Origin: an uncultured Pelagibacteraceae bacterium
Lineage (GTDB): Bacteria; Pseudomonadota; Alphaproteobacteria; Pelagibacterales; Pelagibacteraceae
DNA length: 64,000 nucleotides
Reading direction: 5' to 3'
Assembly (NCBI GenBank): GCA_902620525.1
Contig: CACNIK010000005.1
Span: 31,415-95,414, forward strand
The notes under the pieces were generated by a model. It was not told the origin of the DNA. It saw only the letters and a list, made by a program, of their open reading frames with translations, and did no database searches. Shown in pieces: positions 51,521 to 61,718 of the stretch (positions are counted from its first letter, which is position 1; each line of letters begins with the position of its first letter). Made by a program: the position numbers and the translations under genes.

Positions 51521-52351
51521 ATGAATACTTTAGAAAAAGGCTTATATATCGTTTCAACACCAATAGGAAATTTAAAGGATATAACATTTCGAGCGGTCGA
51601 AGTTCTTAAGAATTCTGATTTCATTCTTTGTGAGGACACAAGACACTCTGCAAAATTATTGAATACATTTAACATAAAAAATAAATTAATTTCATATCAC
51701 AAATTTAATGAAAAAAAATCTGTAAGTAAAATTATACAATATTTAAATGAGGGCAAAATTTTGTCTTTAATTTCAGATGCAGGAACACCAGTTTTATCTG
51801 ACCCAGGAAATATAGTAATCAAGGAATGTGTTAAAAATGACCTTAAAGTTTTTACTGTGCCAGGACCATCTGCTGTGGCTGCGGCGGTAAGTTTGTCTGG
51901 ATTTGGAGATAAATTTTTATTTTATGGTTTTCTTCCTAAAACTGAAAATGAACTTAATACAATTTTAAAAAAATTGAATATAGAAGATTTTTCATTAGTG
52001 TTTTTTATACCAGCAATCAAAATAAATTTTTACATAAAACATTTTAAAAAGTATTTTTCTGGAAGAGATATTTTTATAGCAAGGGAAATGACAAAAAAGT
52101 ATGAGACTTATTATAGAGAAAGTATTAACAATTTAGGTGCTATTAAATTACAATTAAAAGGTGAATTAACTATTGTCATATCTCAAAAAATTAAAAAAAA
52201 ATTATTAACAACCGATTATGTAAAAATTGAAAAACAAGTTAAAAAATATTTAAAAAGCTATACAGTAAAAGATATTGTTGAACTTATATCTAAAAAAGAG
52301 CAGGTGCCAAAAAAAATAATTTATAACCTTTGTATTAAAAACAAAAAATGA
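51521..52351 (+). CDS. rsmI: 16S rRNA 2'-O-ribose C1402 methyltransferase
   Basis: LYIVSTPIGNLKDITFRAVEVL, CEDTRHSAKLL, SDAGTPVLSDPG. Confidence 0.97.
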   Translation: MNTLEKGLYIVSTPIGNLKDITFRAVEVLKNSDFILCEDTRHSAKLLNTFNIKNKLISYHKFNEKKSVSKIIQYLNEGKILSLISDAGTPVLSDPGNIVIKECVKNDLKVFTVPGPSAVAAAVSLSGFGDKFLFYGFLPKTENELNTILKKLNIEDFSLVFFIPAIKINFYIKHFKKYFSGRDIFIAREMTKKYETYYRESINNLGAIKLQLKGELTIVISQKIKKKLLTTDYVKIEKQVKKYLKSYTVKDIVELISKKEQVPKKIIYNLCIKNKK

Positions 52352-52929
52352 AAGCTTATTTATCAATTTTTTTAATAATAACGCTTCTATCAAGCTGTTC
52401 ACCTGCAGGTCGTTTTGGAGCTGGTGTGGACATTACTTTTGATCCAAGAACAATTGGAATGCAAATTGATGATACAATTATGCAAAAAAACTTAGTCGCC
52501 AGATTATCTTTGAATGAAAAAAGATATTTTTTAAATATTCAGGTTGAAGTTTTAGACGGTAGAATATTCTTATCAGGAAAAGTTAATGAGCCTGAGGAAA
52601 AAATTAAGATTACAAAATTAGCTTGGGAAACTAAAGGAGTAAGAGAGGTTAAAAATGCGATAACAATAAAAGGTCAATCAAACTTTAAACAAACTGCTAA
52701 AGACATTTTGATTACCAGTCAACTAAGAGCAGCTTTAATAATTAATAAAAAAACTAAATCAAGAAATTATACTTTAGAGACAATTAACAAAAAGATATAT
52801 ATTTTTGGAATAGCAATGGATATCGATGAAAAAAAGGAAGTTTTATCTGAGGCAGAAAAAATATATGATGTTGAAAAAGTTATTCCATCAATTTATTTAG
52901 CAACAGAACTCAGCAGAAGTAAAATTTAA
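52348..52929 (+). CDS. BON domain-containing lipoprotein
   Basis: Lipobox LLSSCSPAG; two BON-like segments. Confidence 0.88.
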   Translation: MKAYLSIFLIITLLSSCSPAGRFGAGVDITFDPRTIGMQIDDTIMQKNLVARLSLNEKRYFLNIQVEVLDGRIFLSGKVNEPEEKIKITKLAWETKGVREVKNAITIKGQSNFKQTAKDILITSQLRAALIINKKTKSRNYTLETINKKIYIFGIAMDIDEKKEVLSEAEKIYDVEKVIPSIYLATELSRSKI

Positions 52930-55211
52930 TTTTTTTTATAATTGATCACATCTGCAGAATAAGCGGCGATAGATGCAAGATTAAGAATATCCGACGTGCT
53001 AGATCGTAATGGTGCAACTTCAATTGGCAAATCCAATCCAATTAACAGCGGCCCAATCAATTTTGCATCTCCAAAAGATTTCATTAATTTAGTTGAAATT
53101 GCAGCGCTATGTAGTGCAGGCATAATTAAAATATTTGCTCTTCCTACTATTTTTGAAAAAGGATAAACATCTTGGTAAATAGGATTTAAGGCAACATCTG
53201 GTTGCATTTCTCCATCAAAATCAAATTCAACTTTTTCATTTTTTAATAATTCTATTGCATCTCTTACATGTTTGGTGTTTCTCGAAATGGGTTTTCCAAA
53301 AGTTGAATGGGATAAAAAAGCTACTTTGGGTTCAAAGCCAAAAAGTTTTGATACCCTTACACATGATTTTGATATGGCGACCAATCTTTCCGAAGAAGGA
53401 AAGTCCTCAACATTGGTGTCTGCAACTAGAACAGTTCTTCCTTTAAATACCATCATTGTCATACCAAAAATAGGCTCACCTTTTCTCGCATCACAAACAT
53501 GTTTTAATTTCTCTATTGATGCAGCATAATGTCTAATATTACCAGTAACCATCGCATCCGCATCTTTACAAGCAATCATAGAAGAGCCGAAAGCTATTCT
53601 ATCATTACGGACTAACCGGTCTACATCTCTTTCTAACTGTCCTGTTCTCTGAAGTTTTTGGTACAAATATTTAGTATATTTCTCTCTCTTATCCCTGTTT
53701 GTTGAATTGACAATTTCAATTTTGAAATTTTCATCTAAACCAATATTTTTTAAAGTTTCTTTTACCCTTTTTTCGTTTCCAATCACCACTGGCGTTCCTA
53801 ATTTATTTTTGCCAAATTCTATCGCAGCTTTAAGCATATTTTCATCTTCACCCTCAGCAAATATAACCCTTTTAGGACTTTTTTTAATGTTTGCATTTAT
53901 TCCCTGCATCAAAGACATGGATGGATCTAATCTTGCAGTAAGTTGATCTTTGTAATCTTCCAGATTTTTAATTTTTTTTCTTGCTACACCACTTTTAATG
54001 GCAGCCTCAGCTACGGCAGAAGGAATTCTTCTTACTAGTCTAGGGTCAAACGTTGAGGGTATAATATACTGTTTTCCATACTTTGGTCTTTCACCTCCAT
54101 ATGCAGCAACAACTTCATCAGGAACGTCTTCTCTTGCTAACAACGCAATTGCATTAGCTGCAGCAACTTTCATTTCATTATTAATTACTTTAGCCCTTAC
54201 ATCTAGTGCTCCCCTAAAAATGTAAGGAAAACCTATTAAATTATTTACTTGATTAGGGTAGTCCGATCTTCCAGTAGCAACAATTGCATCGCTTCTTACT
54301 TCATTAATTATTTCGGGTTTAATTTCAGGATCTGGATTTGCGCAAGCGAAAATTATAGGATTTTTTGCCATTGATTTAATCATTTCACGATTAACAACAT
54401 CTTTTGCAGACAAGCCAAGAAATACATCAGCATCCTTCATAGCTTGCTCTAATGTTCGAAGTTTCGTCTCAACAGCATGAGCAGATTTAAATTGATCTAC
54501 CTGACCTCTTCCTTTGTAAATTACACCTTTTCGATCACACATGATTACATTTTCATTTTTTACACCTATTTTTTTGAATAAGTTTGTACATGCTATTGCC
54601 GATGCACCTGCTCCGTTTACAACTATTTTAACTTCGTTAATTTTTTTCTTTGAAATATCTAATGCATTAATTAAAGCAGCTGTTGTTATAATTGCTGTAC
54701 CATGTTGATCATCATGAAAGACAGGAATATCTAAAATTTCTTTTAACTTCTGCTCTATAATGAAACAATCAGGGGCAGCAATATCTTCAAGATTTATACC
54801 ACCAAATGTACCAGCAATATTTTTAATTGTAGAAATTATTTCATCCGTATTATGGCTATCAATTTCTATGTCTATGGAGTCAATATCTGCAAACCTTTTA
54901 AATAAAACTGCCTTGCCCTCCATAACAGGTTTTGAAGCTAAAGAGCCCAAATTCCCTAAACCAAGAATTGCAGAACCGTTACTTATAACCGCTACTAAAT
55001 TTCCCTTAGAAGTATAGTCATAGGCTTTGGAAGAGTCTTTGGAAATTTCCTTTACAGGTGCCGCCACTCCAGGCGAATAAGCAAGTGATAAATCTCTTTT
55101 TGAGATAAGAGGTTTAGATGAATTAACCTCAATTTTGCCAGACTTATTGCCTATATGAAAATCTAAAGCCTCTTTATCTGTATAATGATCAATTTTTGAT
55201 TTTTTTGTCAT
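52926..55211 (-). CDS. maeB: NADP-dependent malic enzyme (malic + phosphotransacetylase-like domains)
   Basis: LAYSPGVAAPVKEI, FHDDQHGTAII, C-terminal PTA-like domain. Confidence 0.96.
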   Translation of the reverse strand: MTKKSKIDHYTDKEALDFHIGNKSGKIEVNSSKPLISKRDLSLAYSPGVAAPVKEISKDSSKAYDYTSKGNLVAVISNGSAILGLGNLGSLASKPVMEGKAVLFKRFADIDSIDIEIDSHNTDEIISTIKNIAGTFGGINLEDIAAPDCFIIEQKLKEILDIPVFHDDQHGTAIITTAALINALDISKKKINEVKIVVNGAGASAIACTNLFKKIGVKNENVIMCDRKGVIYKGRGQVDQFKSAHAVETKLRTLEQAMKDADVFLGLSAKDVVNREMIKSMAKNPIIFACANPDPEIKPEIINEVRSDAIVATGRSDYPNQVNNLIGFPYIFRGALDVRAKVINNEMKVAAANAIALLAREDVPDEVVAAYGGERPKYGKQYIIPSTFDPRLVRRIPSAVAEAAIKSGVARKKIKNLEDYKDQLTARLDPSMSLMQGINANIKKSPKRVIFAEGEDENMLKAAIEFGKNKLGTPVVIGNEKRVKETLKNIGLDENFKIEIVNSTNRDKREKYTKYLYQKLQRTGQLERDVDRLVRNDRIAFGSSMIACKDADAMVTGNIRHYAASIEKLKHVCDARKGEPIFGMTMMVFKGRTVLVADTNVEDFPSSERLVAISKSCVRVSKLFGFEPKVAFLSHSTFGKPISRNTKHVRDAIELLKNEKVEFDFDGEMQPDVALNPIYQDVYPFSKIVGRANILIMPALHSAAISTKLMKSFGDAKLIGPLLIGLDLPIEVAPLRSSTSDILNLASIAAYSADVINYKKN

Positions 55212-55268
55212 TGGATTTTGAGTATGTAATATATAAGTGAATATATCACTAAAAATTTTGTCTTAATT

Positions 55269-56795
55269 ATGAATTTATTATCCTCAACCACTGTATTTAG
55301 TTTTTATACAATGCTGAGCCGTGTTCTTGGTTATTTCAGAGATATATTAATAGCAATTTTTTTAGGAACTTCTATATATGCTGATGCTTTCTTTGTTGCG
55401 TTTAGACTTCCTAATACCTTCAGAAGATTATTTGCAGAAGGTACATTTAATGCTGCATTTATTCCAAGTTATGCTTCTGAAAAGTTAAAAGGCCAAGCGC
55501 AGGGAAAAAAATTTGCTGATGAAGTTTTAACTTTATTAATCTTGGCTCTTTTAACAATAGTTTTATTAGTAGAAATTCTTACTCCATATGTAGTTTATTT
55601 AATTGCTCCAGGTTTTGTTGAAAATAATGACAAATTTAACTTAGCTGTGGACTTAACAAGAATTACTTTCCCCTTCTTAGCATTTGTTAGTTTATCTTCT
55701 TTTTTTGCTGGAATTTTAAATACTGAAAATAAATTTGCTGCAGCTGCAGCCGCACCAATTTTTTTAAATTTAATTTTAATATTTTCTTTATTTATTTCAT
55801 ATTACTTTAAGCTAGATTATGCACTAAATTTATCTTATGGAGTTTCACTATCAGGTTTCATACAATTAATTTTTTTAATTTTCTTTTCTTCAAAATACTA
55901 TCAACCTTCCTTAATTTTCAAAAAAAAAATAAAACAAAAAGTTAAATTATTTATAAAAAAACTTTTACCTAGTATTTTCTCATCTGGAGTAATACAGATT
56001 AGTATTTTAGTTGGAACGATAATAGCATCATTCCAATCTGGGGCAGTTTCTTATCTTTACTATGCAGATAGAATCTATCAAATTAATCTTGCTATAGCCG
56101 GTATTGCAGTTAGCACTGTATCTTTGCCAATATTGAGTAAATTGATAAAAAGTAAAAAAATTAATCAGGCAAATCAAATTCAAAATAAATCTTTAGAATT
56201 ATCTTTATTGTTATCATTACCAGCTAGCATAGCTTTAATCATTGGCTCTGATGAAATAGTAAATGCTTTATTTGGTTATGGATCTTTTACAGAAAATGAC
56301 ATTGAACAAACATCACTTGCATTAAAATACTTTGGTTATGGCATACCAGCTTTTGCAGCGTTGAAAATATTTGCAAATTTCTTTTTCGCTAGAGACAACA
56401 CAATGACACCATTTAAAATTTCATCAATTATTGTTTTTATCAATGTTGTTATTAGTATTTTATTTTTTAAACAATTTGGCTTTGTTATTATTCCAATCGC
56501 TACAACTTTATCGACTTGGGTAGGTGTTATTTATTATCTATTTATTCTCTTTAAAATTGGTTATTTAAAACTTGCACCCAATTTTTATACTAAGTTAACA
56601 AAGATAGTCTTTTCTACTTATATAATGGCCTATGTTTTTCACATAAGCTTAAATTATTTTGCAAGAAATTTGAGTTATACAAGCGATTATAAAATTTTAT
56701 ACCTATTATTTATAGTAATCTTTGTGGCTTTATTGTATTTTTTAATTTGTTATTTTTTAAAAGTACTCAATTTAAGAAGTTTTAGAATTAATTAG
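55269..56795 (+). CDS. murJ: Lipid II flippase MurJ
   Basis: [50 protein letters not shown]. Confidence 0.97.
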   Translation: MNLLSSTTVFSFYTMLSRVLGYFRDILIAIFLGTSIYADAFFVAFRLPNTFRRLFAEGTFNAAFIPSYASEKLKGQAQGKKFADEVLTLLILALLTIVLLVEILTPYVVYLIAPGFVENNDKFNLAVDLTRITFPFLAFVSLSSFFAGILNTENKFAAAAAAPIFLNLILIFSLFISYYFKLDYALNLSYGVSLSGFIQLIFLIFFSSKYYQPSLIFKKKIKQKVKLFIKKLLPSIFSSGVIQISILVGTIIASFQSGAVSYLYYADRIYQINLAIAGIAVSTVSLPILSKLIKSKKINQANQIQNKSLELSLLLSLPASIALIIGSDEIVNALFGYGSFTENDIEQTSLALKYFGYGIPAFAALKIFANFFFARDNTMTPFKISSIIVFINVVISILFFKQFGFVIIPIATTLSTWVGVIYYLFILFKIGYLKLAPNFYTKLTKIVFSTYIMAYVFHISLNYFARNLSYTSDYKILYLLFIVIFVALLYFLICYFLKVLNLRSFRIN

Positions 56796-56796
56796 T

Positions 56797-57798
56797 ATGA
56801 AAAAGGAATTGGTATTTTCTGGAGTTCAACCAACTGGTAATTTACATCTAGGAAATTATCTAGGAGCTTTAAAGAATTTTGTTTCACTTCAAAAGTCAAA
56901 AAATTGTTTATATTGCGTTGTTGATTTACACGCTATTACAACATTTCAAAACCCAAAGGAGTTAAACTCAAATATTTTAGAAACTACTGCAGGTTTCTTA
57001 GCTTCTGGATTGGACTCAAATAAAAGTATAATTTTTAATCAATCTTCTGTAAGCGGCCATGCAGAACTTGCTTGGATTTTAAATTGTGTCTGTAGAGTAG
57101 GATGGTTAAATCGTATGACTCAATTTAAAGATAAAGCTGGCAAAGATAAAGAAAAGGCAAGTGTTGGCTTATACATCTATCCAAATTTAATGGCTGCGGA
57201 TATTTTATTGTATAAAGCTACACACGTACCTGTTGGCGCTGATCAGAAGCAGCATTTGGAGTTATCGAGGGATATAGCTCAAAAATTTAATAATGATTTT
57301 AACAAAAAAGATTTTTTTCCTTTACCAGAACCTTTAATTCAAAAAAATATTTCTCGAGTCATGAGTTTAAGAGATGGAACAAAAAAAATGAGCAAATCTG
57401 AAGAGTCTGATTATTCTAGAATAAATTTAAAAGATAGTTCAGATGAAATTGTAAAAAAAATAAAAAAAGCAAAAACTGATGCTGAACCAATTACTGAAAA
57501 TATTCAAGATTATGATAATAGGCCAGAGGCATACAATTTGTTAAGTATATACTCAGATTTATCAGATCAAAAAGTTGAAACTACTATTAACGAATTTGTG
57601 GGAAAAGATTTTTCATCTTTAAAAATAAAACTATCTGAAAAATTGGTTGAGACAATAAGTCCAATCGGAAAGAATATCTCTCGATTAATGAAAGACAAAA
57701 AGCACCTGGAAGATGTGTTGAAAAAAGGCAAACAAAAAGCCAATATAATCGCTGAGGAAAACTTAAAAAAGATACGTGAAATAGTAGGATTTGTGTAA
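56797..57798 (+). CDS. trpS: Tryptophanyl-tRNA synthetase
   Basis: [29 protein letters not shown]. Confidence 0.98.
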   Translation: MKKELVFSGVQPTGNLHLGNYLGALKNFVSLQKSKNCLYCVVDLHAITTFQNPKELNSNILETTAGFLASGLDSNKSIIFNQSSVSGHAELAWILNCVCRVGWLNRMTQFKDKAGKDKEKASVGLYIYPNLMAADILLYKATHVPVGADQKQHLELSRDIAQKFNNDFNKKDFFPLPEPLIQKNISRVMSLRDGTKKMSKSEESDYSRINLKDSSDEIVKKIKKAKTDAEPITENIQDYDNRPEAYNLLSIYSDLSDQKVETTINEFVGKDFSSLKIKLSEKLVETISPIGKNISRLMKDKKHLEDVLKKGKQKANIIAEENLKKIREIVGFV

Positions 57799-57813
57799 TA
57801 TATATACATTTAA

Positions 57814-58353
57814 ATGATACAAGTAGAACAAACGCCAAACCCAGACTCGTTAAAATTTTTATCACAAAAAATTTTATCAAAGGTCGGAACAGAAGAGTTT
57901 AAAAAATCAAATTTAAATGACATTAAAATTCCATTTATAAAAGAGGTGTTAAGTTTTTCAGGTGTGGAACTTGTTTTAATTTCAGACAATTTTTTGACAG
58001 TTAAAAAAGAAAAAAATGTATCTTGGGATAGTTTAAAACCAATGATTATTTCACACTTAAATGATTATTTTGAAAAAACTGAAGACCCAATATTAATTGA
58101 CAATAAAATAGAAAAATCTGATGATAATGAAACTATCGCAAAAATTAAAGATGTTTTAAACACTAAAATAAGACCAGCGGTTGCTAGAGATGGAGGCGAT
58201 ATCAAATTTAAATCTTTTGAAGATGGTGTTGTGAAAGTAGAATTGCAAGGAGCATGTTCTGGGTGCCCTAGCTCAATAATGACTTTGAAGCAAGGAGTCC
58301 AAAATTTATTAAAACATTACGTCAAAGAAGTAAATTCAGTTGAGGCAATCTAA
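57814..58353 (+). CDS. nfuA: NifU family Fe-S scaffold protein
   Basis: VEQTPNPDSLKFL, RPAVARDGGDIKF, LQGACSGCPSS. Confidence 0.97.
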   Translation: MIQVEQTPNPDSLKFLSQKILSKVGTEEFKKSNLNDIKIPFIKEVLSFSGVELVLISDNFLTVKKEKNVSWDSLKPMIISHLNDYFEKTEDPILIDNKIEKSDDNETIAKIKDVLNTKIRPAVARDGGDIKFKSFEDGVVKVELQGACSGCPSSIMTLKQGVQNLLKHYVKEVNSVEAI

Positions 58354-59880
58354 ATGAAAAAAAATTTGAGTTATAGAGATAAATTATTAGAGTTAGCACA
58401 AATATATAAAATTTCTGAGATACAAAATTATATCAAGAGAAAAAAGAATCTTACTACTCATCAAATTGAACATATTCTTAAAAAGAATAATGTTCCGATT
58501 CCAAAAGATTTTAACGTAAGTTTTTTTAAAAAAAGCATCTCAAACCCTATCTCAAAAGCAGGAAAAGGGGTTTCAGGACTTTATAACGATACAACTGATG
58601 GGGTAGGAAAATTTTTTAAAAGAACAAAAAAAGGCGCGACAGGTTTATACGACGATACCACTGGAGGAGTTGGGAATTTCTTTTTAGGTTTGTGGAGGAA
58701 TTCTGGTAATTTAGGTCTCGGTATTTTAAATACAATTCCTAAAGTATTCAATACAGTTTCTAGTTTTATTTCAGATGCATTAGTAAATTTATTTAGCAGT
58801 TTTTATACCTCTGAAGTTGAAAAAACAAAAACTAACAAGTTAATCAAAGGTTTTGGAATTGCAGTTTTTATTTGTGCGATAGGTATAACATTTTACACTA
58901 TAAAAGAAAACTATGACGAAAATAATGTAACCAAGTCGTTTAAAGTTGAGAAAGATAAACCAAAAAAAATTGAAACACAGAAAGAAGTAAAGAAAAAAAT
59001 AGAAAAAAAACCACAAAAAAAAGAACAACAAAAGCAAGTAAAAAAACCTGAGCCAAAAAAAGAAAAATCTCCAAGTCAGGTAACTGAGCTAGTTCTACCA
59101 AATTTAAATATTAAAACAGAGACAGTATTGAGTTTATTTGAAGATGTTGAATATGATTTGAAGACTGTGAGATACCAAAAAAGGGTAAAACCAATTTATT
59201 TCACTCAATTCCCAAAAGACTTGGATGAGATTAAAGATACTAAACTTAAAAAGGAAACATTCATAAAAATTGTTTTACCTTTAGTTGTTGCTGAAAATGA
59301 TAAAATTTTAGACGATAAAATAAAATTAAAAAGAATTACTTCAAAAAAAATGACCACTGATAAAGAAAAATCATGGCTAAGATTAAAATTGAGAGAATAT
59401 AAAGTTAAAAATTCTGATATAGTCGAGTTAAACAAAAGAATGGATATTATACCGGTCTCAATTGCATTAGCCCAAGCTGCAAAAGAGAGTGGTTGGGGTA
59501 CATCAAGATTTGCTTTAGAGGGGAATGCAATATTTGGACAATGGACATGGACTGGTCAAGGCATAGAGCCTTTGAACAAAGGTAAAAACGAGGGTCACAA
59601 AATCCTTAGATTTCCAATTCTAAGAGCCTCAGTAAAGGCTTATAAAAACAATTTAAATACTCACAAAGGCTATTCAGAATTTAGGGAAAAAAGACATAGT
59701 ATCAGAAAAAGAAATAAGACTATAAAAGGTTTAGATCTTACAGATACTTTAAATAGATATGCCCAAACTGGAAAAAAATATACAGACATTTTAGAACAAA
59801 TTATAAAACAAAACGATCTGTCAGACTTTGAAACTGTTCAATTGACTAACTCTGTTGTTAAAAAAGATATACAACTTTAA
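58354..59880 (+). CDS. Glucosaminidase domain (Bax-like) protein with N-terminal repeats and a TM segment
   Basis: SIALAQAAKESGWGTSRFALEGNAIFGQWTW; TM GFGIAVFICAIGITFYTI; Lys-rich linker. Confidence 0.85.
   Translation: MKKNLSYRDKLLELAQIYKISEIQNYIKRKKNLTTHQIEHILKKNNVPIPKDFNVSFFKKSISNPISKAGKGVSGLYNDTTDGVGKFFKRTKKGATGLYDDTTGGVGNFFLGLWRNSGNLGLGILNTIPKVFNTVSSFISDALVNLFSSFYTSEVEKTKTNKLIKGFGIAVFICAIGITFYTIKENYDENNVTKSFKVEKDKPKKIETQKEVKKKIEKKPQKKEQQKQVKKPEPKKEKSPSQVTELVLPNLNIKTETVLSLFEDVEYDLKTVRYQKRVKPIYFTQFPKDLDEIKDTKLKKETFIKIVLPLVVAENDKILDDKIKLKRITSKKMTTDKEKSWLRLKLREYKVKNSDIVELNKRMDIIPVSIALAQAAKESGWGTSRFALEGNAIFGQWTWTGQGIEPLNKGKNEGHKILRFPILRASVKAYKNNLNTHKGYSEFREKRHSIRKRNKTIKGLDLTDTLNRYAQTGKKYTDILEQIIKQNDLSDFETVQLTNSVVKKDIQL
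58564..58683 (+). repeat. Tandem 22-aa protein repeat (66-bp period)
   Basis: KGVSGLYNDTTDGVGKFF / KGATGLYDDTTGGVGNFF at 58564-58617 and 58630-58683. Confidence 0.9.
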
Positions 59881-59882
59881 AA

Positions 59883-60926
59883 TTATTTTTCTTTAACTAC
59901 AAATTGAATACCAAGCCATCTATAGAAACCATTAGCCTCTCTTAAAGAACAATTTATTCTACCCCGTTCTGTGGTAAATTTTCCCTCTAAACTTATATTT
60001 AAACTATTTTTATCATTAAATTTTATTTTGGAATTTCTCCACTTGTTTTCCTCATTGGAAAAACAGCTTATATTTTTTAAATTTTTTATATTTTCATAAA
60101 ATTCAATATTAACTTTCGGAGGATTCTTTTCATCACCAATGTATCTCTCTTCAGGATAAATTGACTTATAGGGAAATGGCAATGTCTTCAAGATTGTTTT
60201 AAATCTCTCTGTTTCACCATACTTCTCATTAATTGGAAATCTTGGCATTTCAAATAAATTTTTAGTGTAATCAGTTACACCAGAGTGTTGACCAAAAGCA
60301 TATTTAAACCCTAAGTCAATTACAATATTTTTTAAGTTAATACTGTATTCACCAAATGGGTAGGAAAAAAAAATTGAATTTTTACCAAGCTCCTCTTTAA
60401 ATATATTAATGGATGTAACTAAATCATCTTTAATTTTTTGTTCTTTAAAATCAATTAAGTAATCATGAGTGTGGCTATGATTCCCTATTTCGACAAATTC
60501 GTATTTTTCTATTTCTCTAATATTTTCCCAACTCATGTATCCCTTTTTTCCTACTTCTCTTGTGCTCACAAATAATATGAAAGGGATTTCGTTTTTTTTA
60601 AGAATTGGCCAAGCATTATCGTAGAAAGACCGATACCCGTCATCTATTGTAATAAGAATTTTTCTTTCATTTTTATTATTATTTAGTTCTTTTTCAAAAT
60701 TAGAGGGATTTACAAATTTAATACCATTTTCTTTAATCAATGAAATATGTTCTTTGAAATCATTAACCCTTATGTTTGTTGAAGGGTATTTATTTTCTTC
60801 AAATCGATGATACATTATAGTAATTATACCAAAGTCATCTATAGCTAATTCAGATGAGTGTAAATTTAATTTAATCGGTAAAAAAAACAGAATAATGATA
60901 AATAATTTTTTAATAATTAACTGCAC
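59883..60926 (-). CDS. Polysaccharide deacetylase family protein; start uncertain (GTG 60926 or upstream)
   Basis: IITIMYHRFEENKYPSTN, LITIDDGYRSFYDNAWPIL, GNHSHTHDYL. Confidence 0.88.
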   Translation of the reverse strand: MQLIIKKLFIIILFFLPIKLNLHSSELAIDDFGIITIMYHRFEENKYPSTNIRVNDFKEHISLIKENGIKFVNPSNFEKELNNNKNERKILITIDDGYRSFYDNAWPILKKNEIPFILFVSTREVGKKGYMSWENIREIEKYEFVEIGNHSHTHDYLIDFKEQKIKDDLVTSINIFKEELGKNSIFFSYPFGEYSINLKNIVIDLGFKYAFGQHSGVTDYTKNLFEMPRFPINEKYGETERFKTILKTLPFPYKSIYPEERYIGDEKNPPKVNIEFYENIKNLKNISCFSNEENKWRNSKIKFNDKNSLNISLEGKFTTERGRINCSLREANGFYRWLGIQFVVKEK

Positions 60927-61275
60927 TGGCAATAATAATTCAATAGGTTTAAAATTTAATAATAATTTTTTCACAGAAAAATTACAAAATAATATTGAAT
61001 CTAATAATCTCCTTGTTAGTAATATTATTGGTTTTACAAAAAAACACAAAGTCAAATTAAGCAATAAATACTCTATAATAGTTAATATGGGGCCTGGAAG
61101 CTACTCTTCCATCAGAATATCTTTATCTGTGGCAAAAGGAATCCAAATTGTGCATGGTTCTAAACTATATGGCTATAAAAATTATCAATTATCGGAATTA
61201 AAACTTGAAAATATTGAGAATTTGATAAAAAATAAACAATTAGAAAATAAAATGGTAAATCCAATTTATCAGTAA
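60895..61275 (+). CDS. tsaB: Short TsaB-like t6A biosynthesis protein
   Basis: NMGPGSYSSIRISLSVAKGI matches the TsaB GPGSFTGLRIG.. motif; gene order nfuA..tsaB-fur-miaB-phoH. Confidence 0.8.
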   Translation: MINNFLIINCTGNNNSIGLKFNNNFFTEKLQNNIESNNLLVSNIIGFTKKHKVKLSNKYSIIVNMGPGSYSSIRISLSVAKGIQIVHGSKLYGYKNYQLSELKLENIENLIKNKQLENKMVNPIYQ

Positions 61276-61292
61276 AAGGTTTTTAGATAATA

Positions 61293-61718
61293 ATGAGTGT
61301 TATTGAAGAAAAATGTAAACAAAAAGGAGTGAGGCTTACTGAACAAAGGCGGGTAATAGCTAAGGTAATGTCGGAATCAAAACTGACTTTTGGTTCTAAA
61401 GATCATCCTGATGTTGATGAGCTGCACAAAAGGGTAACTCTTGTAGATAAAAAAATTAGCATAGCTACGGTTTATAGAACTCTAAAATTATTTGAAGAGT
61501 CTGGAATAATTGAAAGACATGATTTTAAAGAAGGCAAATCAAGGTATGAGCCCTCAACAGATGAGCATCACGATCATTTAATTGATGTAAATACTGGAGA
61601 AATAATTGAATTTGTTGATAAAGATATCGAAGAGTTGCAAATCAAAATAGCAAAAAAACTTGGTTATAATTTAGTTGACCATAAACTAGAGCTTTATGGA
61701 TCAAAGAATAAAAAGTAA
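61293..61718 (+). CDS. fur: Fur family transcriptional regulator
   Basis: GVRLTEQRRVIAKVM, ISIATVYRTLKLFEESGII, HHDHLIDVNTGEIIEF. Confidence 0.95.
   Translation: MSVIEEKCKQKGVRLTEQRRVIAKVMSESKLTFGSKDHPDVDELHKRVTLVDKKISIATVYRTLKLFEESGIIERHDFKEGKSRYEPSTDEHHDHLIDVNTGEIIEFVDKDIEELQIKIAKKLGYNLVDHKLELYGSKNKK

Noticed and set aside
53255-55017. Plus-strand ORFs opposite maeB
   Set aside because: Antisense to conserved malic enzyme
57567-57880. Overlapping minus ORFs opposite trpS/nfuA
   Set aside because: Antisense shadows, no recognisable family
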